Shown here piece after piece: positions 18,601 to 26,961 of a DNA stretch of 64,000 bases. Location: assembly GCA_945888375.1 (NCBI GenBank), contig CAMCZZ010000013.1, positions 26,643 to 90,642 of the forward strand, read 5' to 3'. Below the pieces are notes generated by a model that worked only from the letters and a program-made list of their open reading frames with translations, was not told where the DNA came from and made no database searches. Origin of the DNA: Akkermansia muciniphila (GTDB lineage: Bacteria > Verrucomicrobiota > Verrucomicrobiia > Opitutales > Opitutaceae). A program made the translations under genes and the position numbers. How positions within the stretch are numbered: the stretch's first letter is position 1; every line of letters starts with the position of its first letter.

Positions 18601-19679
18601 GGAGCGCCGCCACCGCCACCGGGTCGACTACGATCAACGCCGGGGGAATCACGGTCGGCAACGTCAACGCCCTACCCAGCGGGGCCATCGTCCTCAACAA
18701 CGACGCCGCGATCACCATCACCCAGAACTCTGGCCAGACCATCAACAACGTCACGGTCAACGGCACAAACGCGATCACCGCGACCAACAACACGAGCAAT
18801 GTCTTCAGCCTCGGCAACATCACAGGCGGCTCCGGCACCCTGACCTACTCGACCCGTTTCGTGGGCGATCTCACCGGTTCGTGGTCTGGCTTCACCGGCA
18901 CCATCGCCCTCGCTGGCGATGCGGGCTACCGGCTCTTCGGCAGCGCCACCGGCTCTGCCGCCGTCACGCTGGATCTCGGCACCCGAGGCATTAGCGTTCG
19001 CAGTGGCCAGACCGCGATCACCTTCGGCGCTCTAGTTGGTGCCGCCGGTTCGACGCTCTCCGGCTCAACGGGTGGCGCGAGCAACGTGCAAAATGTCGGC
19101 TACATCATAGGCGGCAAAGATATCGACACGACCTTTGCCGGCGTGATCCAAAATGGCGGCGGCTCCACCGCGATCACCAAGGTCGGAACCGGCATCCTCA
19201 CCCTTAGCGGTGCCAACACCTACACCGGTGATACGACGGTCAGCGCCGGCACCCTCGCCCTCGGAGCCAGCAATGTTTTCGCCAACACCTCTGCGATCAA
19301 GCTGAACGGCGGCACTCTCGCCGCCGGAACCTTCACCGATACCCTCGGAACGCTCGATTTGGACGCAAATTCGTTCATCACGCTGGGAACCGGTGGCTCG
19401 TTGTTCTTCGCCGATAGCAGCTCCCTTTCCTCTGCTTGGGGATCGTTTAGCCTCAGCATCGGTGGCAGCTTCTTAAATGGTAGCTCGATCCGCTTCGGCA
19501 GCAGCAGCACAAGCCTAACTCCTGCCCAGCTGGCCCTCATCACCATCAACGGTCAATCCGCCATCATCGACAACGACGGCTACCTCTCCGCCATCCCCGA
19601 GCCCTCCACCTGGGCCGCCTTCGCCGGTCTCTCCGGCCTGGCCTTCGCCGCTGGCCGCCGCCGTCGTCGCGCCGCCTGA
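15666..19679 (+). CDS. PEP-CTERM protein with autotransporter-associated beta-strand repeats
   Basis: A 1337-residue surface protein. It has a signal peptide (to about HSVRA, residue 37), about 1270 residues of beta-helix-type repeats with at least six copies of the TKxGxGTLxLxGxNTYxGxTTVxxGTL pattern, and a C-terminal PEP-CTERM sorting signal: IPEPSTWAAFAGLSGLAFAA followed by GRRRRRAA. PEP-CTERM proteins are processed by an exosortase, which is not in this window. There is no barrel translocator despite the repeat name. The repeats are rich in G, T, S, N and A. The ATG at 15666 was chosen because it opens the signal; the frame extends to 15525 through another gene. A strong terminator follows. 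Role unknown: matrix, adhesion or substrate binding are candidates. Confidence 0.88.
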   Translation: MKPPFASMNTRPVGSSPAARLILAAMLATALTHSVRAANGTWSSTAGTGDWITAANWGGTVPGASGAANNNTGNTDMIIFRSGSTNTTIAIDNLRFINSMEFVTGVGAYSFTGGLLYLRNGGSITMNAGAANAQIFGNTWQVRQSSSTNGAYSFLNNATAESATLTFNVASNTLTNANGRPTTLTLGGTNTGNNTISSALTNATGSQAVNVITKTGAGTWILSGANTFTGTGATAVANGIQVNAGTLVAANNGALGTNATANTNQVSVNSTGTLRIDSGITLDNGLSLNLNNGGTIRSNGTAATNGRVNLTTAASSSATLSTTGSGDFFTVGNAANDLTGGASDTVLNVSGPGTVLLGQSSNYIGSWSLNSGTTRLGAATALGSGSVAFGSGSTATLQLNGQSISVAGLNSNATVGTPVIENGIAGSSTLTVSTAGSSSYAGLVQDGAAGTIAITKSGTGTLALNGANTYSGGTTVSAGTLKANNASGSATGSGSVSIASGGTLGGTGTISGPVSVALGGIVAPGNSVGTLTVGSLTAASGSIFNFEFNSTPANDRINVTTSDGLTLNGGGFNLYTEGSLNGWTTTGDYNLIQYTGSIQGTGTSELSVLNPQAGYGYTFGSSSGFVTLQVYIAAVLSNWNVDAGGSWNTAGNWSSAVPNGAGEGAILNKALSSPASITLDGNKTVGGLTLNSANGYTIAAGSGGTLSLNSGVSQASIIVTSGSHTISAPVALASNTVASTDSGTGLTVSGQISGTGILTKSGAGSLDLDTVNVYSGGTTITGGSVGFVSGGLGSGAISVDNASLTYKGVNTNDLSAQGLSIGAGGAAINIGANNVVYSAAVTGTGAFTKSGSGTLTMQGNNTFTGSTTINGGGLVLKGSSASTGGTTLNGADTSIELAGDSSLGAVPVTPAVNLTLNPGSGNTSSVKFNGATTLAANRNISLANGTGIINTNGNAVTVSGALGGSGNLVKNGTGVLTLGSAATATGSTTINAGGITVGNVNALPSGAIVLNNDAAITITQNSGQTINNVTVNGTNAITATNNTSNVFSLGNITGGSGTLTYSTRFVGDLTGSWSGFTGTIALAGDAGYRLFGSATGSAAVTLDLGTRGISVRSGQTAITFGALVGAAGSTLSGSTGGASNVQNVGYIIGGKDIDTTFAGVIQNGGGSTAITKVGTGILTLSGANTYTGDTTVSAGTLALGASNVFANTSAIKLNGGTLAAGTFTDTLGTLDLDANSFITLGTGGSLFFADSSSLSSAWGSFSLSIGGSFLNGSSIRFGSSSTSLTPAQLALITINGQSAIIDNDGYLSAIPEPSTWAAFAGLSGLAFAAGRRRRRAA

Positions 19680-19712
19680 TCCGCAGACCGTCCCGTTCCG
19701 GCTCCCCTCACG

Positions 19713-19743
19713 AGCCCGCGTCCCCCCGGACGCGGGCTTTTTT
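19713..19743 (+). terminator. Rho-independent terminator after the PEP-CTERM gene
   Basis: An 11-base-pair perfect stem (AGCCCGCGTCC / GGACGCGGGCT) with a CCCC loop runs directly into six T. It lies 33 bases after the PEP-CTERM stop. An in-frame ATG at 19744 for the next gene falls right at its end, which argues for the later start at 19792. Confidence 0.92.
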
Positions 19744-19791
19744 ATGCCCGGCCGCTCGCTTCCCGCGCCGGTCGTGTTTCCGTGCAGCCCG

Positions 19792-20490
19792 ATGCCGGTC
19801 CCTTCCACCCTTCCCGCCCTCGCCGTCGTCGGCGTCACCAAACACTACGGCCCCCGCCGCGTGCTCGACGCCGTATCCTTCGACGTCGCCCCCGGCGAAC
19901 GCGTGGCCCTCACCGGCCCCTCCGGCAGCGGCAAGACCACCCTGCTCAACTGCCTCGGTGGCGTGGACCGGCCCGACTCCGGCGAGATCCGCCTGCTCGG
20001 CGCGCGCATCGACCAACTCGACGCCGACGGCCTCAACCTCCTCCGCCGCGAACGGGTCGGCACCGTCTTCCAGTTTTTCCACCTCCTCCCCACCCTTTCC
20101 GTCGCCGAAAACATCGAGCTGCCGCTGCAATTGCTCCGCGTCCCCGCCCCCGAACGCCGCGAACGCGTCGCCACCCTGCTCGGCCGCGTCGGCCTCGCCG
20201 CCCGCTCCGCCGCCCTCCCCTCCCAGCTCTCCGGTGGCGAACAACAACGCGTGGCCATCGCCCGCGCCCTCGTCCACCGCCCCGCCCTCCTCCTCGCCGA
20301 CGAACCCACCGGCAACCTCGATTCCGCCAACGGCGCCAACATCCTCGCCCTCCTCCGCGAACTGACCGACGAAACCGGCACCGCGCTCGTCCTCGTCACC
20401 CACAGCGAGGAGGCCGCCGCCATCTGCCACCGCCGGGTCCGCCTGCGCGACGGCCGCGTGGTCGAAGCGTCCGCATCATCCCCGGCCTGA
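19792..20490 (+). CDS. ABC transporter ATP-binding protein, LolD/MacB-type
   Basis: The ATPase (232 residues) of a MacB/LolCDE-type mechanotransmission ABC system that works on lipids or lipoproteins rather than moving solutes through a channel. Walker A is GPSGSGKTT, the signature is LSGGEQQRVAIARAL, Walker B is LLLADEPTG, and the H-loop is VLVTHSEE. The ATG at 19792 gives the normal start about 10 residues before VTKHYG; an upstream ATG would begin at the terminator. The permease gene follows 21 bases downstream, then an AttH-like lipocalin: the same set as in known attEFGH-type clusters. Confidence 0.92.
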   Translation: MPVPSTLPALAVVGVTKHYGPRRVLDAVSFDVAPGERVALTGPSGSGKTTLLNCLGGVDRPDSGEIRLLGARIDQLDADGLNLLRRERVGTVFQFFHLLPTLSVAENIELPLQLLRVPAPERRERVATLLGRVGLAARSAALPSQLSGGEQQRVAIARALVHRPALLLADEPTGNLDSANGANILALLRELTDETGTALVLVTHSEEAAAICHRRVRLRDGRVVEASASSPA

Positions 20491-20511
20491 GCTCCGCCGC
20501 CCCCGCCTCCT

Positions 20512-23163
20512 TTGAACGGTTCCCTCCTCCCGCTCCTACTCCGCCGCCTCTCCCTGCGGCACGCGCGCCTCGCCCCGGGCCAGACCGCGTTGCTGGTGTT
20601 CATCCTCGCGTTGGGCGTGGCCGTGTTCACCGCCGTCCGCCTCGCCAACCGCGCCGCCGTCTCGTCGTTCACCCACTTCACCGACACCCTGACCGGCCAG
20701 TCCGACTGGATCATCCAAGCCCCCGCCGGCCCCCTACCCGAGGCCGTCCTGCCCGAACTTCGCGCCGCCCTCGCCGACCTCGCCGTGCAGATCCATCCGG
20801 TGGTGGAAAGCACCGCCGCCGAACCCCTCGCGCCCGACGCCCCCGCCGAAAAACGCTTCGGCCGCCGCACCTACACCCTGCTCGGCGTCGACCTCGTCGC
20901 CGTGGCTAATCTCGCCGCGCAACAAGCCGCCGCCGACCCGTTTTTCCGCGCCCGCGCCGCCGCCGACACCCCGGCCACGCCCGCCGGCTTTTTTGATCTT
21001 TTCGGCGCCGAGCCGCTCGCCTGGGCCAGCCCGCGCCTCACCTCGCCGCTGCCCGAAAGCCTCGAACTCATCATCCAGGACCGCCCCGTCCGCCTGCGCC
21101 TCGCCGGCCCCATCCCCCGCGCCCCCGACGGCCCCGTCGCCCCGCCCAACCTGCTCGTCCTCGACCTGCCCCGCCTCCAGGAACTGGTCGGCCGCGCCGG
21201 CCGGGTCGACCGCGTCGAGTTCGTGCTCGAAGCCGGTCCCACCCTAGAAAACCGCCGCGCCGAGCTCGGTCGCCGCCTGGAGCAACTCGCCGCGCCCGCT
21301 CCCGGCGAAGCCGCCCGCTGGCTGGTCTCGACCCCCGGGGCTCGCCGCGATACCGCCGCGACCATGACCCAGGCGTTCCGGCTCAACCTCACGGTGCTCT
21401 CGCTCATCGCCCTGCTGGTCGGGCTCTACCTGGTTTTCCAAGCCCTCGACGGCGCGGTCGTGCGCCGCCGCGCCGAGATCGCCGTGCTGCGCTCCCTCGG
21501 GGTCGACGCCGCCGTGATCCGCCGCGCCTGGCTGGCCGAGGCCGCCCTGCTCGGCCTGCTCGGCGGCGCGCTCGGCCTGCTCCTCGGCTGGGCTGGCGCC
21601 CAGGTAGCCGTCCGAGCCGTGGGCAAGACGGTCAACGCGCTTTACTACACCACCACCGTGGACGCCGCCGGCCTGGCCTGGGGCGAGGCCGCGCTCAGCC
21701 TCGCCGCCGGCGTGGTCGCCAGCGTGCTCGCCGGCTGGGCCCCGGCCCGCGCCGCCGCCTCGACCCCACCCGCCCAGGTGCTCGTGCGCGGCGCGCCCGG
21801 CGCGATCGGCGGACGCTGGCTGCGCAGCCCCGCGCTCGCCGCCGGCGTGCTCGCCCTCGGCGTGGTCCTCTCCCGCCTGCCCCCGCTCGACCTCGGCGGC
21901 GGCACGCGTTTCCCGCTCGCCGGACACATCGCCGCGTTCTGCGGCATCCTCGGCGGCGGCATGCTCGCCGCCCTCGCCCTGCCCGTCCTCGGCCGCGCCC
22001 TCCGGCCGCTCGCCGTCCGCGGCGCGCCCTGGCGCGTCGCCCTCGGCCATCTGGCCCGCCCCTCGGGCCGCCATCGCCTTGCCGCCGCCGCCCTAGTCTG
22101 CGCCATCGGCATGGCCGCCGGTATGGCGATCTTGGTGGCGAGCTTCGAAAAATCCGTCCGCACCTGGGTGCAGACCGCCCTGCAATCGGACCTCTACCTC
22201 TCCAGCTCCGGCGCCCAATCCGCGTCCACCGACAACCACATCGCCCCCGCCACCTGGCGCGCCCTCGCCGCCCACCCCGCCGTCGCCCACGCGTCGGTCT
22301 TCTCCGCCTACCCTCTCACCCTCGAGGGCAAACCCACCACGCTCGGCGGCGGCGACCTCGCCGACCAGGCCGGGCGCGGTGGTTTTCTGTGGGTCGACGG
22401 CCCGCCCGCGCCCGAGACCCTCGACCCCGCGCACAACGCCGGCCTCGCCCTCGTGAGCGAGAGTTTCTCCGACCGCTTCCGCATCCGGCGCGGCGACACC
22501 CTCACCGTGCCCACGCCGGGCGGGTCGCAAACCCTGCGCGTCGCGGCCGTCTTCGCTGACTACGGCAACGAGCGCGGCACCGTGCTGGTGGACCGGATGC
22601 ACACCGTGCGCTGGTTCGCCGACGACCACGCCACCAGCCTCGCCCTCGACCTCGCGCCAGGCGCCTCCGCCGAGACGGTCCGCGCCGAGCTGCTCGCCGC
22701 CCACCCCGGCCTCGCCATCTTCACCAACGCCGCCCTGCGCGTCGAGGTGCTGCGCGTGTTCCGCCAGACCTTCTCCATCACCTACGCCCTCCAGGGCATC
22801 GGCCTCGCGGTCGCGGTGGTGGGCCTCGCGCTGAGCCTCGCCAGCGTGCTGCTCGACCGCCGCGACGAGCTCACCACGCTGCGCGCGCTGGGTTTCCGCC
22901 GGGGTGAGATCGCCCACGCCACCGCCGTGGAAGGCGGCGTGCTCGCCCTCTGCGCCGCCCTCGCCGGGATTGCGCTGAGCTTCGCCCTCGGCTGGCTGCT
23001 CATCCACGTGATCAACAAACAGAGCTTCGGCTGGACCCTCGCCTTCGCCGTGCCCGGCGCACAACTCGCCGCCCTCGGCGCGCTCGTCGTCGCGACCGGC
23101 GTGGGCGTGAGCCACCTCGTCGGCCGCTGGGGCGCCGACCTGCCCTCCGACCGCGAGGAATAA
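20512..23163 (+). CDS. FtsX-like ABC permease, YbbP/AttF-G type
   Basis: An 883-residue inner-membrane permease built as a duplicated FtsX unit. An N-terminal helix (LLVFILALGVAVFTAVRLAN) leads to a periplasmic domain of about 220 residues. A three-helix FtsX core (LNLTVLSLIALLVGLYLVFQ onwards) follows, then a second helix-periplasmic-domain-FtsX set ending LALCAALAGIALSFALGWLL. The size and layout match the fused permeases partnered with LolD-like ATPases. The start is TTG at 20512, since no ATG lies nearby. The likely substrate is a hydrophobic or lipid-anchored molecule handed to the downstream lipocalin; this is inference. Confidence 0.85.
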   Translation: MNGSLLPLLLRRLSLRHARLAPGQTALLVFILALGVAVFTAVRLANRAAVSSFTHFTDTLTGQSDWIIQAPAGPLPEAVLPELRAALADLAVQIHPVVESTAAEPLAPDAPAEKRFGRRTYTLLGVDLVAVANLAAQQAAADPFFRARAAADTPATPAGFFDLFGAEPLAWASPRLTSPLPESLELIIQDRPVRLRLAGPIPRAPDGPVAPPNLLVLDLPRLQELVGRAGRVDRVEFVLEAGPTLENRRAELGRRLEQLAAPAPGEAARWLVSTPGARRDTAATMTQAFRLNLTVLSLIALLVGLYLVFQALDGAVVRRRAEIAVLRSLGVDAAVIRRAWLAEAALLGLLGGALGLLLGWAGAQVAVRAVGKTVNALYYTTTVDAAGLAWGEAALSLAAGVVASVLAGWAPARAAASTPPAQVLVRGAPGAIGGRWLRSPALAAGVLALGVVLSRLPPLDLGGGTRFPLAGHIAAFCGILGGGMLAALALPVLGRALRPLAVRGAPWRVALGHLARPSGRHRLAAAALVCAIGMAAGMAILVASFEKSVRTWVQTALQSDLYLSSSGAQSASTDNHIAPATWRALAAHPAVAHASVFSAYPLTLEGKPTTLGGGDLADQAGRGGFLWVDGPPAPETLDPAHNAGLALVSESFSDRFRIRRGDTLTVPTPGGSQTLRVAAVFADYGNERGTVLVDRMHTVRWFADDHATSLALDLAPGASAETVRAELLAAHPGLAIFTNAALRVEVLRVFRQTFSITYALQGIGLAVAVVGLALSLASVLLDRRDELTTLRALGFRRGEIAHATAVEGGVLALCAALAGIALSFALGWLLIHVINKQSFGWTLAFAVPGAQLAALGALVVATGVGVSHLVGRWGADLPSDREE

Positions 23164-23170
23164 CCCACTC

Positions 23171-24325
23171 ATGCGCGCCCTCGTTTCCCTCCTCTTTGTT
23201 GGCTTCGGCCTCGCCGCCCTCGCCCCCGCCGCGCGTGGCCAAGAAATCCCCGCGCTCACCACCGACGGTTTCGCCGTGCCGCGCCCGGACCCGGTCTTCG
23301 CCTTTCCCCGCGATCACGGCGCCCATCTCGACTACAAGATCGAGTGGTGGTATCTTACCGGCCACCTCTACGCCGACGAGGGCCCGGTGCCGCGTCGCTT
23401 CGGTTTTCAGGCGACTTTTTTCCGCTCCGCCGCGCCCCGCAGCGTCGCGGCCAGCCCGGGTCCAACCGCCTTCGGCCACGACCAGATCTACCTCGCGCAC
23501 ATGGCGTTGATCGATGTCTCCACCGGCCACTTCCTACACCAGGAACGCCTCAACCGCGCCGGCTGGGACGCGACCGCGTCCACCACCACGCTCGACGTGC
23601 GCAACGGCGACTGGTCCCTCGCCCTCGCCGACCCCGCCGCCATGTCCGGCGCCGAAACGCTCACGCTCGTCGGCGGCATCCGCGCCGACGCCCGCTTCGC
23701 CCTGACCCTCGTGCCGAAAAAACCCCTCGTGCGCTTCGGCGCCGGCGGCTACTCGCGCAAGGGCACCGCGCCCACCGCCGCCAGCTATTACCTGACTTTC
23801 CCGCGCCTCGCCGCCACCGGCACCCTCACGCTGGACGGCCGCGCACTCCGCGTCACGGGCGAGGCCTGGATGGACCACGAATACAGCAGCAGCCAGCTCG
23901 ACCAAAACCAGGTCGGCTGGGACTGGCTCAGCGCCCAGCTCGACGACGGCCGCGAACTGATGTTCTACCGCCTGCGCACCACCGACGGCGGCACCGATCC
24001 GGCCTCCACCCTCACGTGGGTGGACCGCGACGGCCGCACCTCGACCGCCCCCTTCCGCTGGGAACCCCTGACCACCTGGAAAAGCCCGCACACCGGCGCG
24101 ATCTACCCGCAACGTATCCGACTGACCACGACGGATCCGGCGACCGGCGCCGAGGCGGTCTTCCTGGTCGAGCCGTTCCACCCCGACCAGGAGCTCGGCG
24201 GCTCGCTCGGCGGCGTGACCTACTGGGAGGGCGCCTGCCGCATCCTCTCGCCCGCAGGCGCCTCGCTGGGCGCCGCCTACCTCGAGCTCACCGGCTACGA
24301 CCGCGCGGTCGAGGCCCTGCGCTGA
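23171..24325 (+). CDS. AttH/CrtC-like lipocalin-domain protein
   Basis: A 384-residue exported protein (signal peptide ending near ARGQ) with the double lipocalin-like fold of the AttH / carotenoid 1,2-hydratase (CrtC) family. Typical segments are FPRDHGAHLDYKIEWWYLTG, the middle EAWMDHEYSSSQL and the late FLVEPFHPDQELGG. CrtC members hydrate carotenoids, but members beside LolD/FtsX genes have no proven activity and may bind a lipid delivered by the ABC proteins. It starts seven bases after the permease stop and has one of the few clear Shine-Dalgarno sequences here (GAGGAA overlapping that stop). Nothing nearby suggests carotenoid synthesis. Confidence 0.85.
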   Translation: MRALVSLLFVGFGLAALAPAARGQEIPALTTDGFAVPRPDPVFAFPRDHGAHLDYKIEWWYLTGHLYADEGPVPRRFGFQATFFRSAAPRSVAASPGPTAFGHDQIYLAHMALIDVSTGHFLHQERLNRAGWDATASTTTLDVRNGDWSLALADPAAMSGAETLTLVGGIRADARFALTLVPKKPLVRFGAGGYSRKGTAPTAASYYLTFPRLAATGTLTLDGRALRVTGEAWMDHEYSSSQLDQNQVGWDWLSAQLDDGRELMFYRLRTTDGGTDPASTLTWVDRDGRTSTAPFRWEPLTTWKSPHTGAIYPQRIRLTTTDPATGAEAVFLVEPFHPDQELGGSLGGVTYWEGACRILSPAGASLGAAYLELTGYDRAVEALR

Positions 24326-24345
24326 GCCCCGTCCCCTTTTTGCCC

Positions 24346-25116
24346 ATGTCCACCACCGAAACCTCCCCCGCCCCGCTCGTCCTTATCGCCGGCCTGACCG
24401 GCGGCATCGGCTCCGACCTCGCGCGCCGCCTCCACCGCTCCGGCTGGCGGGTCGGCGGCTTCGCCCGCTCGCCCGACCGGCTCGCCGCGCTCGCGGCGGA
24501 GTTGCCCGGCCTGGAAACGTCGGTCGCCGACGCCACCGACCCGGCGTCGGTCGAGGCTGCCCTCGCCGATCTCACCGCGCGGGGCGGTGGCCAGCTCGAC
24601 GCCTACGTTCACTGCGTGGGCTCGATCATCCTGAAAGCTGCCCACCTCACGTCCATCGAGGACTGGCGGCGCACGCTCGACCTCAACCTGAACTCCGCCT
24701 TCTACGGCCTGCGCGCCGCCGTCGGCCCGATGCAGGCGCGGGGCGCGGGCGCGATCGTGTTGCTCAGCTCGGTCGCCGCCTCCACCGGCCTGCCCGGCCA
24801 CGAGGCCATCGCCGCCGCCAAGGGCGGGATCGAGGGCTTGGTCCGCGCCGCCGCCGCCAGCTACGCCTCGCGCAACATCCGCATCAACGCCGTCGCCCCC
24901 GGCCTGGTCGACACCCCGCTCGCCGCCGGCCTGCTGGGCAATCCGGCCGCGCGGGCCTTTTCGGAGAAGATGCACCCGCTCGGCCGGGTGGGCACGCCCG
25001 CCAACATCGCCTCGGCCATCGCATACCTGCTTTCACCCGAAGCCGACTGGGTCACCGGTCAGGTCTGGAGCGTGGACGGCGGCTTGAGTTCAGTCCGTCC
25101 CCGTCCGAAAGCCTGA
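24346..25116 (+). CDS. Short-chain dehydrogenase/reductase
   Basis: A classical SDR of 256 residues with a Rossmann fold: the cofactor loop is GLTGGIGSDLARRL (TGxxxGxG type), the NNAG equivalent is HCVGS, the catalytic serine lies in LLSSVAAS, and the YxxxK position reads HEAIAAAKGG. The usual active-site tyrosine is therefore replaced by H/E, with the lysine kept, so catalysis may be altered. The C-terminal part (RINAVAPGLVDTPL; GQVWSVDGG) is typical of FabG-like enzymes. It is the last gene of the ABC/lipocalin operon, 20 bases after the lipocalin stop. The ATG at 24346 starts just before the first beta strand. Substrate unknown. Confidence 0.85.
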   Translation: MSTTETSPAPLVLIAGLTGGIGSDLARRLHRSGWRVGGFARSPDRLAALAAELPGLETSVADATDPASVEAALADLTARGGGQLDAYVHCVGSIILKAAHLTSIEDWRRTLDLNLNSAFYGLRAAVGPMQARGAGAIVLLSSVAASTGLPGHEAIAAAKGGIEGLVRAAAASYASRNIRINAVAPGLVDTPLAAGLLGNPAARAFSEKMHPLGRVGTPANIASAIAYLLSPEADWVTGQVWSVDGGLSSVRPRPKA

Positions 25117-25151
25117 ACACCGGCAAAAGGCGGGGAGAAGACCGGATAAAA

Positions 25152-25185
25152 CTTTCCGCGAAAAACCGCTTGCCTTCGCGGAAAG
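25152..25185 (+). terminator. Probable terminator hairpin after the SDR gene
   Basis: An 11-base-pair perfect stem (CTTTCCGCGAA / TTCGCGGAAAG) with a 12-base loop, 35 bases after the SDR stop. A TTTTT run occurs only 8 bases after the stem, so it is not a textbook terminator, but stem strength and placement fit an operon end. Confidence 0.55.
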
Positions 25186-25218
25186 CAAAAGGCTTTTTCA
25201 CCTTCCTGTTTCGCACAG

Positions 25219-25294
25219 GGGCTCTTAGCTCAGTTGGTAGAGCGCCTCAATGGCATTGAGGAGGTCAGCAGTTCGAACCTGCTAGGGTCCACCA
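25219..25294 (+). tRNA. tRNA-Ala (GGC)
   Basis: A complete cloverleaf with encoded CCA. The acceptor GGGCTCT pairs with AGGGTCC and includes the G3-T70 wobble pair that is the alanine identity element. The anticodon loop is ATGGCAT (anticodon GGC), the D stem is GCTC/GAGC and the T loop TTCGAAC is standard. A strong terminator follows seven bases later. Confidence 0.96.
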
Positions 25295-25301
25295 TTTCGA
25301 G

Positions 25302-25336
25302 GGGCCGCTGGAAAACTCCAGCGGCCCTATTTTTTT
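25302..25336 (+). terminator. Rho-independent terminator after tRNA-Ala
   Basis: An 11-base-pair perfect stem (GGGCCGCTGGA / TCCAGCGGCCC) with loop AAAC, followed by TATTTTTTT. It ends the tRNA transcript and separates it from kdsB on the other strand. Confidence 0.93.
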
Positions 25337-25357
25337 GCCACCTGCCCCAGACCGAGC

Positions 25358-26110
25358 CTAGCCCAGCGCCGCCTCGAAGCGCACTGCGTCCTCCGGTGTA
25401 TCGACGCCGAGCCCAGGGTCTTCGGTGACGTCGCAGGCGATCTCAAAACCGTTTTCCAGCACACGCAGTTGCTCCAGTTTCTCGATGAGCTCGTAGCGGC
25501 CCGCCGGCAGCCCGGCGAAGCGCTCTAGCAGCTCCGCCTTATAAGCGTAGAGGCCGAGGTGCTTGTAGCAGGGATTCGCTGCCACCCAGGCGTCATCCAC
25601 CCGCCCGCCAAGGTCGCGGGCATATGGCATCGGAGAACGCGAAAAATAGAGTGCCCGACAGCCTCCGCCGGGAGCAAAGACGACCTTCACTTGGTTGGGG
25701 TTGTTGAAGTCTTCGGCGCGCCGAAAAGGCGTTGCCAAAGTGGCCATCGCTGCCGGCCCGGCGATCAGCTCCGCCAGGCGCCGGATCTGCGCGCCGGTAA
25801 CCAGCGGCTCGTCGGCCTGCACATTGATTACCCTAGCGGCAGCCGCCACGCGGTTGGCCTCAGCCAACCGATCAGTGCCACACTGATGGGCCACCGAGGT
25901 CATCACCACACGAAAGCCTGCCGCCTCCAGCGGGTCTGCCAGCAAAACGTCATCGACCGCAAACCAGAGCGGAAACTCCGGGGCCTCGGCGCGTATCCGC
26001 TCCGCTACCCAGAGCACCAGGGGTTTGCCCTTCACGTGGTGTAAAAGCTTGCGCGGGAAGCGAGTAGATTCGAGACGACAAGGAACGATGATGGCCGTGG
26101 ATGCGCTCAT
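25358..26110 (-). CDS. kdsB: 3-deoxy-manno-octulosonate cytidylyltransferase (CMP-Kdo synthetase)
   Basis: Activates Kdo with CTP to CMP-Kdo for the inner core of lipopolysaccharide, in the cytoplasm. The 250-residue length is normal. Family motifs are present: the N-terminal nucleotide-binding [43 protein letters not shown] and [11 protein letters not shown], then a late [15 protein letters not shown]. It is divergent from the HPr gene with 70 bases between start codons. The Kdo-pathway isomerase kdsD lies at 31.6 kb, so two Kdo genes are within 6 kb but not in one operon. Confidence 0.95.
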   Translation of the reverse strand: MSASTAIIVPCRLESTRFPRKLLHHVKGKPLVLWVAERIRAEAPEFPLWFAVDDVLLADPLEAAGFRVVMTSVAHQCGTDRLAEANRVAAAARVINVQADEPLVTGAQIRRLAELIAGPAAMATLATPFRRAEDFNNPNQVKVVFAPGGGCRALYFSRSPMPYARDLGGRVDDAWVAANPCYKHLGLYAYKAELLERFAGLPAGRYELIEKLEQLRVLENGFEIACDVTEDPGLGVDTPEDAVRFEAALG

Positions 26111-26180
26111 GTAATGTTAGGTTGCGTCGTCGGTTTTGGGGTTGCAAGCCGTCCCCTTGCGTTGGACGGTAGCTTCCTTC

Positions 26181-26471
26181 ATGGAAAAGACCGACATCGC
26201 CTCCCAGCTCACCCGCGAGCTCGTTGTGCAGAACAAGATGGGTATCCACGCCCGTCCTGCCGCCATGATTGTGCGCATCACCAACAAATTTAAATCCGAT
26301 GTAATGGTGGAAAAAGACGAGGAGCAGGTGAACGGCAAATCAATCATGGGCCTGATGATGTTGGCCGCCGGAAAAGGCTCCAAAGTCAAATTTCTGGTCT
26401 CCGGCGCCGACGCCAACGCCATGCTCGACGAACTCGAAGCGCTTTTTACGCGCAAGTTCGACGAAACTTGA
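26181..26471 (+). CDS. HPr-family phosphocarrier protein
   Basis: A 96-residue HPr protein. The active histidine is in MGIHARPAAMIV and the regulatory serine region is NGKSIMGLMMLAA, so both the PEP-dependent and the HPr-kinase sites appear conserved. The N-terminus is about 10 residues longer than E. coli HPr. No PTS permease is in the window; in Gram-negatives with few PTS transporters such proteins usually act in regulation with an HPr kinase, which is inference here. The ATG at 26181 is chosen over an upstream frame extension that runs into the promoter region. The cytochrome b562-like gene follows 28 bases later. Confidence 0.9.
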   Translation: MEKTDIASQLTRELVVQNKMGIHARPAAMIVRITNKFKSDVMVEKDEEQVNGKSIMGLMMLAAGKGSKVKFLVSGADANAMLDELEALFTRKFDET

Positions 26472-26499
26472 GCTTACCGCGCCAACCAGGCGCCACCCC

Positions 26500-26961
26500 A
26501 TGCGATTACCCGTCCGCGTCTTGTTGCTCTTGGCGTCCGTCGTGTGCCTGCAGGCCGAATCGCCCGCTCCATCCGCACCCGCCCCACTCGCCGGCCACGG
26601 CCAGAAAACCGAGCTTGCTGACAAAATGAGCGCGTTGAACGGAGCCTTCAAAAAACTCCGCCGCCAGATCGCCGACCCCGCCGCCAACGCCTCATCCCTC
26701 GAACTCGTCGCCAGCTTGCGCGCCGCCGCCGAGACCGCCCTTCCGCTCACCCCCGAAAAGGCCAAGCTGACCCCGGAGGCGGAGCGGCAAAAATTTGTCG
26801 CCGCCTACCAGGCCAAGATGAAGGTCTTCCTCGCCGAGGTGCAAAAACTCGAGGCCGCGCTTCAAGCCGGCAATAACGACGAAGCCGCCGCGAGCTTGGG
26901 GCGACTGGGTATGCTGCAAAAAGAAGGGCATCGCGAGTTCCGTCCGGCCAAAAAAGATTAA
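26500..26961 (+). CDS. Periplasmic cytochrome b562-like protein
   Basis: A 153-residue protein with a signal peptide (to about LQAES) and a mature four-helix bundle of about 125 residues. Aligned by eye with E. coli cytochrome b562, the heme-ligand methionine falls in LADKMSALN (E. coli LEDNMETLN) and the ligand histidine in QKEGHREFRP (E. coli AYHQKY), at matching ends of the bundle. A central proline-rich loop (PLTPEKAKLTPEAE) matches the family helix 2-3 loop. There is no CxxCH, so heme would be non-covalent. Function is unknown in most species. It could also be a heme-free structural relative; both ligands being present makes heme binding likely. Confidence 0.65.
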   Translation: MRLPVRVLLLLASVVCLQAESPAPSAPAPLAGHGQKTELADKMSALNGAFKKLRRQIADPAANASSLELVASLRAAAETALPLTPEKAKLTPEAERQKFVAAYQAKMKVFLAEVQKLEAALQAGNNDEAAASLGRLGMLQKEGHREFRPAKKD

